Shown piece after piece: positions 46,601 through 58,685 of a DNA stretch of 64,000 bases. Positions within the stretch are counted from its first letter, which is position 1. The number at the start of each line of letters is the position of its first letter. The stretch spans positions 79,911,214 through 79,975,213 of the forward strand of contig OX457027.1 in assembly GCA_949752745.1 (NCBI GenBank), read 5' to 3'. Below the pieces are notes generated by a model that saw nothing but the letters and a program-made list of their open reading frames with translations, made no database searches and was not told the DNA's origin. Source of the DNA: Protula sp. h YS-2021 (Eukaryota > Annelida > Polychaeta > Sabellida > Serpulidae). The position numbers were made by a program, and so were the translations under genes.

Positions 46601-48103
46601 CCACCTCCTGCCGTCTCCCATTTGTCGGCTCTTTTATTAACTAGGCATAGTTATTAACTACGCTTGGGATTTCATCGTTTTCCAGAAGATTCTTCACTGC
46701 TCCTGCAGTCTTTAGACATACTTGAAAACTTTTGCAGCACAACTATAGATCCATTGCTATTTCTTACATTTAGCGTAATTGACTGTTTTGTGCGTTACTC
46801 ATCTATGCCTTTCTATTGCTTTTTGGGCAATGGGAATGTATGAAGACAAGATATACATTATGCCTATTATTACACTAAGACCTTACCGTAATGTTAACTA
46901 AAATGGTGAGGGTTGCGTTTAGACTCGTACCAACAACAGTTGGCGGGGGAAGGGGATTAGCAAAAAATCTATTTGTAACTACCACCCCCAAGATCCGAAT
47001 AAAAAGACGCCAAGTTGAACCTGTTTTAGTGGCCACCTTCCAGATTCGGGAAAAAAGACGTACGGTAAAAAATTGCCCGTCTTAACCACCACTCAGACTC
47101 GATTAAAATGCCTGAAATTTTCAGGCATTCAATGCTTTTTTATCATTCCAAATTTAATATTTTTTATTCTTTTGATATATTTCTCGATATGTTTAATATT
47201 TTATGCAGCTGTCAAACATTTGAGACAGAATAAATTTATGTGAATGCGGTTTTGTAATTTGACGATTTTCTGAGATTTTTTTGTTACAAATATGTGTTGC
47301 TGATATACAACGTATTTTTTATTTGCAATTGACAGAATATTGGGACCAACAGACAATGTCAGATATGTATAGAGCACATCAAAAATTAAACATAGCATAA
47401 ATACAACCATAGTTCGTCCAGAAATTTTTCACGGTAAGATATACAGCATTTATAATTTGCAGTTACGCATTATTATCGATGTTGATTTAAAATTTTGCAA
47501 CTTGCAATTGCATAATCTAAACAGTAAGAATAAATCAAGGCTGTTTATCAGCGTCGATCCTTTGATATGACTAGGTGTAGTGTTTTGATTTTAACTATTA
47601 GGGTATACATGCTCTAAACACTCGGCCATCATAAAAACATGATTATTGTGGATGCGTAATATCATATTATTTTACATTGTCATTGCGTTGTCTGAAATAT
47701 TAAAAAACATGAATTTTTTTTGTAAAATGAATGAAAAGAAACAAAATAGATTAAATTTTGAGTATCCTGGCCACTCAATGCTCTAAAACTTTTATGTGGT
47801 GTTCTTTGTTTATCAAAGATATTTAATTGATATGTGTGCTGTATTCCATTACATATCAAGCCTAGCAATTTGTCAAATACAATGTCATTTCTCTAAATTA
47901 CTCTTAACATAAATAAAGCTTATGAAAGTTGATCGCAAGCAGATCTATTTATCTCACAGTTACGGTTTTGCGTTATTTTTAAACATGTGTAAAATATAAG
48001 GAATGACTGCAAGCGGTCGTCATGTAATTTGTCTGACAAATATTTTAACCCACTATAGTCAATCATTTAATATAATTTATCAGATTAACTTTCACTGTTA
48101 ATC
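43671..48103. other. Long gene-free interval
   Basis: No open frame with recognisable domains on either strand. Related words (GGCATATGACGTAATCACG, GGCGTATGATGTCATTACG, GGCACATGATGACGCAATTG) near 46150, 46256 and 46400 hint at a decayed repeat. A small hairpin GCCTGAAATTTTCAGGC lies at about 47110. Confidence 0.45.
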
Positions 48104-48700
48104 GGTTTAGCCAACGCAGAAAACTACTACCCAAAGGTAGCGATGTCATTGCGCATTTCTCACTTACAGATCCGCTCCTAGAGACGTTCGGAGGGATCCA
48201 AGGGCTGCGTTACCCATAAAAAGAGCATTGGCTCTGATGACAACGGCTTGAACTCTATTTACTGCCTCCTCGTTTCTTTCGGGTTAGCCAACGCAGGAAA
48301 CTACTACCCGAGGGTAGCGATGTCATTGCGCATTTCGCACTTGCGGAGCCGCTCCTATAGACGTTCGGAGGACTCCGGGGCTGCGTTGCCCCCAAACAGA
48401 GCATTGGCTCTGATGATCGCGGCTTGAAACTCTAAGTTTGCTTTACACCTCGATTCTTCACGAGTCAGTCACAACAGGCCGTGTTTTGTGATGAGACCAA
48501 ATGATGAAGCCAGTGACACAACCCAGTGCACAAAAAAATTAAATTTGCTGAAATCGACATAGGTAAACCGACCATGAGACAGACATGGTCCCGGCTTGAA
48601 CTCTTTGCTTTCGCTCCTCTGTCTTCACAGGTCAGTCACAACAGGCTGGCCGTGTCTTATAAGAAGCTTCTAAGCAGACAAGTGATTGTTCTTCGACATC
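48104..48700. repeat. Three tandem units of about 175 bp upstream of KDSR
   Basis: TTAGCCAACGCAG occurs at 48107 and 48284 (177 bp apart), and CGGCTTGAA recurs at 48243, 48419 and 48591. The first two units are about 85 percent alike and share GTAGCGATGTCATTGCGCATTTC and GAGCATTGGCTCTGATGA words. The third is partial. The array ends about 200 bp before the KDSR start codon, so it lies in the probable promoter. Confidence 0.7.
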
Positions 48701-48900
48701 GTATCGTTGTCGTTCCAACTTCACAATATCGGAGACCAACTCTGAAAGTCGACCAATTGTCTACTTGATGGCCTACGAAACCCAAATTGGTTCCCACAAG
48801 CCACTCTAGAGTAGTTTATTAACGACGCTTGCCGGTCTATCCGAAATCCAGTGACAAAGCCATCTGTTGTTTTAATAGTCGATTCCGGTCAACAAACAAA

Positions 48901-51900
48901 ATGTTCATTTATTTTATTATTTTTGCAATTTTTGCTTTAATATTAGTTTTTGTTATTCAAAAGCTATTACAACCACCCACATTCAATGTCAAAGGCACCC
49001 ATATTGTGGTGAGATAATTACTTCTTTGGACGTAATTGTAAAGTATTGTATTATCGCCCTCAACCGTAAACAGCAGAACTCACCAACATCAGAGTTGCCA
49101 GTTAGATAGGTATAAATCAGTGTGCGACATCCTGTATCAAAACGATAAATCGGCGCCAATGATCATATAACCACTTTACTTCGATTATTTTACATAAGCC
49201 TTTTTTTTTTTTTTTGCAGTTTCATCAACAAGCAATTTGCCTTATCACACTTCGAGTGTTTCGAATAAAATGCGCAGGAATTTTGAATTTCAACTGCAAG
49301 GGAGCCGGGTAAAAAGTGAAGGAAATCATAGAAGAAATATAGCAAAAAACAGCTCATGCTCTTAACATAAAAGAAATTCAAACTGAAAACTATTTGTTAA
49401 AACTTTTAATATTTTTTAAAGATATCATACGGTTTGTTAAAAACACGATTTCTCTTTGGTGCAGCATAAGTTTGACATTTAGGCGAAATCTCTCTATCAT
49501 TTCTTTAATTTTTTACCCGGTTAGTTTGTATTCGAAACGCAGAATTTTTGCGCATTTTATTCGAAACTTTGCGGTAAATTCCAGGACTGATGTTTTTTGG
49601 GAGGGATAAAACTACACAGGAATCAATCGAGAAAAATATCAAAATCACTTTCAAATAAGTGTAGAGCATTTTTTTGTCAGAAAACCATTTTACTAATGTC
49701 ATAAATAAATTTTCCTCCATCCTTTGAAAGTTTAACCCCGTTATAGATATATAATGACAAAGAAAAACAAATTTTAGCACATTTTCCTTATTTGTTTGTT
49801 AGTGTTTATCTCCACCAGAATCATGCAAATCTCCCCATTTCCAGCAATTCCGGCCCTATATTGTGGGCAAGGTAAACGCTGTCCCCTCCCTTGGCCAAAA
49901 GCTCAATCCCGTCAACTTTGCATACCCGGAAAAAGGCGTTTATGTTATTTTTATGCAGTCACTTATTGTAACCTGGAAAAATCTGGTCATTTTTAATATT
50001 TTATTTGCATCTGCCTTTTATGACATCAACAAAAACTCGGAATACTTTCTTTCCCATTTATTGTATAGGTCAGAGTGCTGCTGAAATCTGGAGATCAAAG
50101 CGGAATGAGTTGACCTAGTTCTCATTGAAATTCATTGATTACCCAAAGAAAGTCCTGTTTTTCATGTAATAAAGATTTTTTTATCTGGTCCACTATCACC
50201 TGAAGGTCTCATTATTCAAGTATATTCGAGAAATGTGCGATTGCGCTTTGTTCTACTTCGACGAATTTTAATTGAAAACCCGCTGAAGGTTTTCGAAAAG
50301 CCAACCCGTAATTCGGAAGGGGCAAAACGGCAGCAGTTTTACCTCTTCCGAGGAAAAATGTCCATGCACTTCGAAAATTGGTATAAAGCTAAACTGATAT
50401 AATAAAACAGATAAAACAAATAAATCAATAAATCGAACAAGACCAATTATGTTTCGTTTTGTTGTGAATAGATAACTGGTGGATCAAGTGGCATAGGGCG
50501 AGCCCTGGCCGTAGAGGCGGCCAAACGAGGTGGTGACGTCACATTGATGGCCAGGAATGTAGTCAGTTTCTCTTTTACACTGCATGTAGTATATCTGGAT
50601 CCATTGCTTATTCTAGTTTCACTGCTTGACAGTTGTGGAGTACATTGACTATAACTGTTTATGAAACTAATGTAGATGTGTAAATAGAAAAATAAATGAA
50701 TATAGAATTTCGCAAAGTTAGTCACACGATTTTATAAATTAAACTGAATGCTGAAATGAGTAACTGGTGACTTGTCATTGAAAAATGCAAGATGCCAAGA
50801 GCATTGGGGTTTTCTTCTTTTTTTTTCTTTTTTTGCTGTATGGTACAGTTTGATTGACAGGAGAAATTAAAAGAAGCGGAACAAGCCGTTAGACAGTCCA
50901 TGGTCGACCCGCTAAAACAGGTCAGTCTGGAGACTAAGACTAGTTTGATGTTAAGGACGAGGCTGGTTTCATTGCATAGCTAATTTTGTTGTGATAACTA
51001 CAAGTTTAACAGATACAAGGGTAACCCTGCGTAATTTTCACTGGAGAAGAAATGTACAATCACTGGTGTTTTCGAAAAAAGAGAGGCGATAAATCCCTTT
51101 GTCATACATGATTGTGGTACATTGGTTAAGAGATTGTAACAGCTGTAGACAGCACAGGCAATACCTATGTGGAATGTTTTCTATAACTGAGAAAAGTAAA
51201 GACATTGTAATTTTGTTTTGGAATCATTTAAACCTCATGAGTACTGTTACTTTCCCCTATGAATCTATTTTCAGCGGGTTCAGTTTATTCCATGTGACGT
51301 ATCTGGTAAATTCGATGACGTCAAAAAAGCCGTGGATCGGGTAATAACGCTTTACCCATATGTTTAAGTAGTATGCAGTTATTGCCGCATGTTGTGACAA
51401 GTCAGAATTATTTTACCCTTATCGCAAAAGAGTTATTGTTCTGATTAAGGTGAATTCTCAATTTTCTTGCATTCAAAGATCCCAAACGATTTTGTTTCTA
51501 TATTAAGTCAACTTTGTGTATAGTTAATACAAAAAGCTCTCAGATGATGTTGTGTCCGTTTGTTGGAAGAAAGCTCTAGACCGTAGGAGGCAACAGCTGG
51601 TAAAAGTTGACTGTTTATCCCTGCAGGCTGTTCAGTTGTTCGGACCGATTGGCGTCTTAATCAACTGCGCTGGGATCTCTGCAGCCCTTACATTTGACGA
51701 CACGCCAGTTGAGGAGTTTCAGGTTTCTAGTATTACTTGTTTAATTGTCAGTCCGGTTCATTTAAAACATGTGGCGCAGTGACGTTGTGCCCACGATGTG
51801 ACGTAATGCTCATCGGGTGACGCAGTGCTCATTGGGTGGCGAAGTGCTAACCTGTAACACATCTTTGAAAAGAAAATTGAGCCTAAATTAACTTTAGTTA

Positions 51901-54170
51901 AATTACCAGGTTTGGGACCACTTGTCAATTTATTGAATGTTATTTTACACTTGTGACGTCATCCCTTTGTTCTTACTGTCCGTAATTTAAATGTAATGGA
52001 CTGGTGGGGGTCCATTATTTTAAATAGTGGACTCTTTGCTGTTGTGAGTCCATTATTTTAAAAAAATGGATTCGTTGCTGTTTGAAATGAAAACTAAACA
52101 ACATTTTCCTGAATTTATTGAACTTCAACGAACAGCGGGTACAAAACTGAAACAAATTACATGTGTAATGCAGGAAATCCATCACTGTTATTTACGCACA
52201 GTCATGTAAGAAATATCTTGCTTTAAGATACATCTGGAAGATATCATTAATCCTCTTGAAAATTGACATTTAGAGTAATATTAATACCCTCATAACTCAA
52301 CCTCGCACTTGACTCTAATTTTGATTTGGTACATATTTTTTTTTTTACTCTCCGGGAACCGCCTCAAATCGAACTTATATCGCGTTTTTTGGATCTCGTT
52401 TGTTCTCTTATACTCCCGAACAGCCACGGACCTATTCCCAGTGACCTGAATTAACTGTTCGTCAACCCCATTTTGATACAGCCTTGACGCTGGTGTTGCT
52501 CTGAGAGAGTGATTTGTGCAGTACCCTTGATTCGTTCTACTTTTATCTTCTGTATATTGTAAATATTCATAATTTTATGAATCTCTTAAATCTTTGAATT
52601 GTGAAGTTTTACCTAGTCGGAGATTTCGATATTTCGACCTACCCCTTAACGCAAAGTGCACCCCATTCAAAAAGAACATGGTATGGAGCAGCTGGGTTGG
52701 AGAACTGGATCCTAATGCTCAACATTCCAAGAGTTTTTCTTCTTCATCAGCTGTAATTATTTTTTCAGCCTGTTTCCTGTTTAACCCTATTCCGTTTTTT
52801 TTTTGTTTTTTTTTTTTTTGCAATTTCCTTCATAGTGCTGTCTAAACTATTTCTTAACTGATTAAATAGTGGATCACTTAAATCTGCCGTCGGGTGTCTC
52901 AGTGTTGAGGGGTCCACATATATCTGGGTTTACGCCGTAATTCTCAATGGATGTCGCTCCCGCAATCAGCTGTTCATCACTCTTCTGTTCTCTCAGATAC
53001 GCATTTTCAGCATCCTGCGTTGTTTTGATTAAGCAGTCGTCCTCCTCCAGTTCAACCAGGTTATTATTCTCAACGATTTAAGATGCACAAATCAGTACAG
53101 TATCATCTGTATCACTCGATAGTTCGAAAGAACTGTTATGTTCTTTTTCAGTTTTTTGTTCCGACAGCTGCAATTGCTTTTCAGCCTCTTGCGATGCTTT
53201 TACCATGTCATCTTCGCCAGTATCACTGACGAAATTTACGAAAGAATTTGCATCCAATGTGCAATTCAGCTGGGCATTTTCATTAACGATATCCAAGAAC
53301 TCTTTTTCCATGTTTACAGTTTGCACACCACCCACTGAACGAAAGACTTGGAACTGTCCATTATTTTTCTCGCACTTTGTTTATTGATTTCAAACCAGAC
53401 AGCGCGTGACAGAATGGGTCACAACAAAGTGGGCGACATAATTTCACAGGAGACTTTTTTTAGGGACAGTCCAGGGAATTGGTTGTGAATTATGTAAACT
53501 AAGTCAGATGCAGAACTCAGTCTGGATCGTCGTTGCCTCGGAACTGTCCATTATTTGAATTCTTGGACCCTCTTCGTACTGACTTCTCCTATACTTAAGA
53601 TCTTACAGCAATTGAGTAACCGCTTGAATGAGAGCATTATTAACATAGCATGGGCAAATTATTTATCATCATTATAATTGCAGTCAGTCAGAATTCCAAT
53701 TCCTTGTTCAATCTTTTAATCGTTATCAGTCTTAAACCTTATCAATGTTAAACCTAGTTCAATCTTAAAATTTAAAACTTACGTTTTAATTAGTTCGGTT
53801 ACTGTGGTACCACAATTTTTTTTTCTGTGTGAACAGTATGAATACTGCACCAGTATTTGTTGTCATTTAAACACTTTTGAGTTGATCTTAAAACTCCTTC
53901 CTCATGGATTGCTGTGAAGAAATGGGGATGCATTACTCCCAAAAGAATTGTTAAAAATAAAGTGAGATGTGTTTGCAGAGACTCATGGATGTGAATTACA
54001 TTGGAAGTGTGAACGTCACCAAAGCCGCTATCGGCGGTATGAAGGCCGCAAAAAGAGGAAGGATAGTATTTGTGAGCTCGCAGGCAGGTCAGCTCGGCGT
54101 CTTCGGCTATACGGCCTATAGTCCTACTAAATTCGCGCTAAGGGGCTTGGCTGAGAGCCTTCAGATGGAG
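48901..54170 (+). CDS. KDSR: 3-ketodihydrosphingosine reductase, exons 1-6 (3' part not in view)
   Basis: Coding exons are 48901-49008, 50472-50558, 50861-50920, 51275-51340, 51627-51722 and 53979-54170. All are phase 0 with GT-AG borders and give 203 residues of an expected 330 or so. An N-terminal membrane helix (residues 2-20) anchors it in the ER. The Rossmann NADPH site is TGGSSGIG, then NCAG, Ser in FVSSQAGQ, and the catalytic Tyr186 and Lys190 in [18 protein letters not shown] and LRGLAE(S)LQME are hallmark KDSR sequences that separate it from other short-chain dehydrogenases. It reduces 3-ketosphinganine in sphingolipid synthesis. The remaining exons were not found in the following 9.8 kb, so they lie beyond the window or were lost. 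Unusually, every intron seen is phase 0. Confidence 0.93.
49240..49565. repeat. MITE family B, copy 2
   Basis: The inverted termini GTTTCGAATAAAATGCGCA (49257-49275, and complement ending about 49563) bound a 307-bp element. An internal 33-base block is identical to the copy at 30.0-30.3 kb. It lies in KDSR intron 1. Confidence 0.75.
52345..53335 (-). pseudogene. Crypton-type tyrosine recombinase relic in KDSR intron 5
   Basis: On the minus strand the C-terminal end (52520 to 52345) reads [40 protein letters not shown]. This is the HxxR and nucleophile-Tyr region typical of animal Crypton recombinases and their domesticated relatives. Upstream, 53335-53078 encodes an acidic helical N-terminal segment ([12 protein letters not shown]). 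Stops and shifts lie between, and the segment carrying the first catalytic Arg was not found, so it is dead. The GTCCATTATTT word occurs near both sides (52010-52060, 53360, 53547). The relic is antisense to KDSR. Confidence 0.65.
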
Positions 54171-54224
54171 GTTTGTAAAGTTCTAACTTTATGTCTATTA
54201 CTGTCAGGTTAATTGGGCTCAATG

Positions 54225-55430
54225 TCTGTCTCTGTACCTTGTAGCACATGTATCTGTCTTTGTACCCTGTAGCACGTGTGTCTGTCTTCGTATTCTGTAG
54301 CACATGTGCCTGCCTCTGCATCTTGTAGCACATGTTTTTGTCTCTGTGTCGTGTGCACATGTTTCTGTCTCTGTACCCTGCAGCACGTGTGTCTGTCTTC
54401 GTATTCTGAAGCACATGCGTCTGCCTCTGTATCTTATAGTTCATGGATTGTCTCTGTATCTTGTAGCACATGTGTCTGCCTCTGTATCTGGTAGCTCATG
54501 GCTTTTTTCTATCGTACAGCACATGTGTCTGTCTCTGTACCCTGTAGCACATGTGTTTGTCTCTGTATCCTGTAAAACGTGTGACTGTCGCTGTATCCTG
54601 TAGCACATGTACTTGTCTTTGTATCTTGTAGCCCATGTGCATGTTTCTGTATGCTGTAGCACATGTGTCTACCTCTGTATCTTGCAGCACGTAACTTGTC
54701 TCTGTATCCTGTAGCACATGTATACTGTAGCACGTATTTCTGTCTCTATCCGGTTGCTCATATGTGTGTTTCTGTATTCTCCAGCACAGTGTCTGTCTCC
54801 GTGTACTCTAGCACTTGTATCTGTCTCCGTATGCTCTAGCACATGTGCCTTGTCTCTGTATGCTCTAGCACATGTGTCTTGTCTCTGTATTCTCTAGCAC
54901 ATGTGTCTGCCTCCATGTGCTATAGCACATGTGTCTGTCTCCGTAACCTCTAGCACATGTGTCGGTCTCCGTAACCTCCAGCACATGTGTCTGTCTCTGT
55001 GTGCTCTAGCACACGTGTCTGTCTCGGTGTGCTCTAGCACATGTGTCTGTCTCCGTAACCTCTAGCACGTGTGTGTCTCTGTATGCTCTAGCACATGTGT
55101 CTGTCTGCGTAACCTCTAGCACGTGTCTGTCTCTGTATGCTCTAGCACATGTGTCTCTCCGTATACTGCAGCACATGTGTCTGTTGCTGTATCCGGTAGC
55201 TTATGTGTCTGTTTCTGGTCCTGTACCATTTGTATGAGACAACTTCCTTGTTTTGTACATTTCTGCTTCGTTCCGCTACCGTACTGCATGTGTCTGCTTG
55301 CGTCTGTACTGCATGTGTCTGCTTACGTCTGTACTGCATGTGTCTGCTTACGTCTGTACTGCATGTGTCTGCTTACGCCTCTATCGCACCTGCCTGCTTA
55401 CAACTATACCGCACAGATGGGCTGTGTAAA
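54225..55430. repeat. 30-bp minisatellite grading into a 25-bp repeat
   Basis: About 35 copies of a unit near GTGTCTGTCTCTGTATCCTGTAGCACAT (about 30 bp) run from 54225 to about 55230. They are followed by GTACTGCATGTGTCTGCTTACGTCT units (about 55283-55400). Most units are multiples of three, so several frames stay open on both strands without being genes. It begins 55 bp after KDSR exon 6. Confidence 0.85.
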
Positions 55431-55469
55431 AATCTACTAAAATGATTTTTAAAAATCACAGACATGACG

Positions 55470-55544
55470 GCCTCGTCCGGGATTTGAACCCGGGACCTCT
55501 CACACCCAAAGCGAGCATCATACCCCCCCCCCGACCAACGAGTC
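55470..55544 (-). pseudogene. Degraded tRNA-Pro (TGG)
   Basis: The anticodon arm with TGG and the T arm (GGTTCAAATCC) match the intact neighbours. The D arm carries an expanded G-run (10 C on the plus strand), the anticodon stem has changes, and the acceptor stem no longer pairs (CTCGT against ACGAGGCC). Probably inactive. Confidence 0.75.
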
Positions 55545-55741
55545 TGATGTAAATCTGGCGCAAGGGAATTCGATTTAGTAGTATATTAGTGTTAAATTTT
55601 TCCCTCATTTTGTATATTTTTATATATTTTCAATTGGGCACCATACTTTTGTTCTTGATTGGATAAATAAGTTTTGCATTCCTGTCGTGTTTTTTTTTTA
55701 TAAAGCTGAAAAAAACTCACGCAGTTTCTTTCGCCAAAATT

Positions 55742-55813
55742 GGGCTCGTCCGGGATTTGAACCCGGGACCTCTCGCACCCAAAGCGAGAATCATACCCCT
55801 AGACCAACGAGCC
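55742..55813 (-). tRNA. tRNA-Pro (TGG)
   Basis: A 72-nt cloverleaf with GGCTCGT/ACGAGCC acceptor pairing, A box TTGGTCTAGGGG, anticodon TGG in CGCTTTGGGTGCG, and B box GGTTCAAATCC. A T-run lies just 3' on the minus strand. Confidence 0.95.
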
Positions 55814-56123
55814 ACACGTAACATGTTCTCGGTTTGAGAATTTTATAATGCTGGGCAACATCGTTGTTGACAGATTCATTTATTGGAAATCAACAAGTCA
55901 TTGGAATATCATTCTGTAAAATTGAATGTTATACCATATTCTGAGCTAAGCGTCTTTTTGTTGAAGAATTGCTAGTTTCTTTTCTCACGTGGCACAGGTC
56001 GAAAACTTGATGTATGTCAATAATATCAATCGTATATGTGAGTGGGTTTGTGTAATCGAATGGAATTTGCCTCCAAATGTTCAATGTGTTTCAATAAATT
56101 TTAATCCGACGTTGTAAGTGCAA

Positions 56124-56195
56124 GGCTCGTTGGTCTAGGGGTATGATTTTCGCTTAGGGTGCGAGAGGTCCCGGGTTCGAATCCCGGACGAGCCC
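56124..56195 (+). tRNA. tRNA-Pro (AGG)
   Basis: A 72-nt cloverleaf with anticodon AGG in CGCTTAGGGTGCG, acceptor GGCTCGT/ACGAGCC and B box GGTTCGAATCC. AATTTT follows directly as a Pol III terminator. Position 27 of the anticodon stem is a weak T-G pair. Confidence 0.93.
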
Positions 56196-56289
56196 TAATT
56201 TTCCCAAGTAAATCGCTGATTTTTTTAAATAAAATTTGTTTTAAGCAACAGTCTTCGGAGAAATTCATCTCCCACTGCACATTGCTTCA

Positions 56290-57096
56290 TAAATTCCGCG
56301 CCAGAAACCTGTCGGGTACATTTTGAATTACCATGTCATGTATGAGATGTAGTGTGACTGCGACTGTGCACTCGGCTCTGGTAGTGGGTGTGGTTGTCTG
56401 GGCATAGAATTTAGGAGGCCGTTTACTGAAGGAAGAGTCAGGAAGAGTAATCGCCTTAGGTCTTCCAATGTATGGTGGGGCAGTTGGCGTTCTGTAACAT
56501 GTTTCCTCATCATACCTTCCTCATCCTCATCATGGCCCACACATGTTCGATGGGATTTAGGTCTGGCGACTTGGGAGCCACACCATGCGTTATATTCCAT
56601 GCTGGTTCAGGTATTGGTAAATCAACACGGCCCTGTGTGTACGAGCGTTGTCGCCGACCAACACAAAATGACCGGCGCCAGCTGCCGCTGCTAAGGGCCG
56701 GACATGGTGCTCCAGGATTTCATCTTAGCAACTCCAAAGCGACGTGCAATTGTTGCTGCTGTCTGACCTGGTAGGTCAGACTGACCAATGATTTGTCCTA
56801 ATTGCACGTTAGACAAGCTTGGCATTTTGAACCTGCTTGACAGAAGTGAATTTGCTTTATGGAGGGCAAAGTGATATGCATATGCATGGGATGCCCAGTT
56901 TCAATTGGGTACTGGGGTATCGAAGTATTGCTTTTTGACACTTTAGTAACAGTGCACAGCGTATTGTGGCTTGTGCAGGGACATTTTCCGCTACAGTTTC
57001 GTGATACTAAAATCTACAGGTCGCACTCACACCACATCTGATACATGACATGGCAATTCACAATGTACCCGACAGGAATTCTGGCGCACAATTGTA
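56290..57096 (-). mobile_element. Internally deleted Tc1-like transposon
   Basis: Inverted repeats of about 70 bp (56292-56365 and 57020-57094) share GCGCCAGAA, CCTGTCGGGTACATT and CCATGTCATGTAT. TA flanks both ends. On the minus strand the transposase start (MPSLSNVQLGQIIGQ, then AATIARRFGVA) at about 56825-56720 is joined by deletion to the catalytic end. The end retains GDNARTHRAV (second Asp) and SPDLNPIEHVW (Glu region) in shifted frames, 56680-56500. It is therefore inactive. Confidence 0.8.
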
Positions 57097-57340
57097 TGAC
57101 GCAGTGTGTATATGGTACTTATTATCCCAGCAAGATCAAAGATAGGTATCCAGTTGCAAAAGAACGCACATTGGGGTGCCTTTAAAACTCTGAAACCCAT
57201 CAAAAGAGGAGCATTGCGGAATATCGCATTTTCACATTAGAATTTTTAAAATACTAGGAGCTTTGATTGAATCGCGATTGAACTTCTGGGTCCCTGATTT
57301 TATGGTGAAAGAGTTAATACTGAAACGCTGTGGTACGAAT

Positions 57341-57412
57341 GGCTCGTTGGTCTAGGGGTATGATTCTCGCTTTGGGTGCGAGAGGTCCCGGGTTCAAATC
57401 CCGGACGAGCCC
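57341..57412 (+). tRNA. tRNA-Pro (TGG)
   Basis: A 72-nt cloverleaf identical in body to the gene at 55742-55813 but on the plus strand. The anticodon is TGG. TTTTT follows within 15 bp. Confidence 0.95.
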
Positions 57413-57998
57413 TTAGTATTTTTCCGTTTTTAGAATACACCATTTGTTCTTTGCCCAGGTCCATGAGGATATGAATGAAACGCAGTTCGATATGTGAACA
57501 ACGGATGTCACATGTTTCTCTACTTGGTTCTTGTGTGTCGTGCACAATGAGAACATCTGGCATTAGAAAAGTTTGACCAAATCGGATGTACATATGCAAA
57601 CCTTGATTTGACACTTTGATCTCTGTGCGACTATAAATATCGGCATATTGAAGAATATGCAGAAAGAGTTGCAGAAATTAATAATTTTATAGCAAATTAA
57701 ATTTCTGCGTCTTACAGATAGATCGTGTAAAAGCAACTGGCTGGATGTAATAAACACATTTTTGCAGACCGTTTGATAAGACAAAGCGATAAACAACAAC
57801 AAAATCCATATACTTGTGTTTCTGACACCCTGCTTTGCTATATGCAAAAATTGAGCTTCCGGTTTAGTTTTACCAAAATTTGGCTTCCGCTTAGGGGAAA
57901 GAAGCATGACCGTAGCGTCGCAATTGAAACCAAATTTGCGACGTTTAATTCGTTGGTGTTGACGGTCTTATTTTTATTTATATAGGTCTGGGACACGT

Positions 57999-58070
57999 GG
58001 CTCGTTGGTCTAGGGGTATGATTCGCGCTTCGGGTGCGCGAGGTCCCGGGTTCGAATCCCGGACGAGCCC
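57999..58070 (+). tRNA. tRNA-Pro (CGG)
   Basis: A 72-nt cloverleaf with anticodon CGG in GCGCTTCGGGTGCGC, the matching acceptor stem and B box GGTTCGAATCC. A TTTT terminator follows 3 bp downstream. Confidence 0.95.
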
Positions 58071-58435
58071 CATTTTACTTCAACCAACTTTTTTGTCCCT
58101 TGGACTTAATTCCCGGCGCATTACATCACCGAAGATATGCTTATTGAGTAGTCTGTTGTTCGAATCAGATACTATTTCCGAACCCTCAACTGGAAAATTT
58201 TAATATAACCTCCGTCACTAAACCGTAGGTTAGGCCCTGTAGCAGCACTCGGGTCTACTTTGGCTATTACGCAAGTAGTGACTGCGATTTGTTTATTGCT
58301 GTTGTGTAAACTGGAATTTGAAACAAGATGCCATGGATTCACCGAGTTCATATTCCAAACGGCACTTTTAAGGCCAGTAAATAAAAACGACACTTAGCAA
58401 TGGTCGATGGGAGGCGTGGAATTGTAAGGCCATCT

Positions 58436-58502
58436 ATTTTTTTTTTTTTTTTTTTTGAAGAGTTTATTTATTTTTTTATTTATTTATTTTTTTTTTTGAA
58501 GA
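58436..58502. repeat. T-rich low-complexity tract
   Basis: T-runs with GAAGAG repeated at each end (58457 and 58497) and TTTA repeats between. Confidence 0.7.
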
Positions 58503-58613
58503 GGAAGGGGATTTTGTGGCCAGTCAGAGAAATTGGGCTAAAATGGTAAATGAGAAAGACTCACCTCAACTTTTTCCCTCATTAGGCAGTGTTACTACAG
58601 AAAGGTATCGTGT

Positions 58614-58685
58614 GGCTCGTTGGTCTAGGGGTATGATTCGCGCTTCGGGTGCGCGAGGTCCCGGGTTCAAATCCCGGACGAGCCC
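58614..58685 (+). tRNA. tRNA-Pro (CGG)
   Basis: A 72-nt cloverleaf almost identical to the gene at 57999-58070, differing in the B box (GGTTCAAATCC). TTTT follows directly. Confidence 0.95.

Noticed and set aside
54127..54733. Repetitive Cys/Gln/Arg-rich frames on both strands
   Set aside because: Products of the 30-bp minisatellite.
55980..56040. CACAG followed by an open GTCGAAAACTTG frame, considered as KDSR exon 7
   Set aside because: The translation does not resemble the conserved KDSR segment after LQME and no donor fits.
57300..57614. Minus-strand frame containing RARPGFEPGTSRT
   Set aside because: Antisense translation of the tRNA-Pro gene at 57341-57412.
57997..58203. Short protein starting MARWSRGMIRASGARGPGF, and the similar frame at 58516-58869
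   Set aside because: These are translations of tRNA-Pro genes, a known source of spurious proteins.
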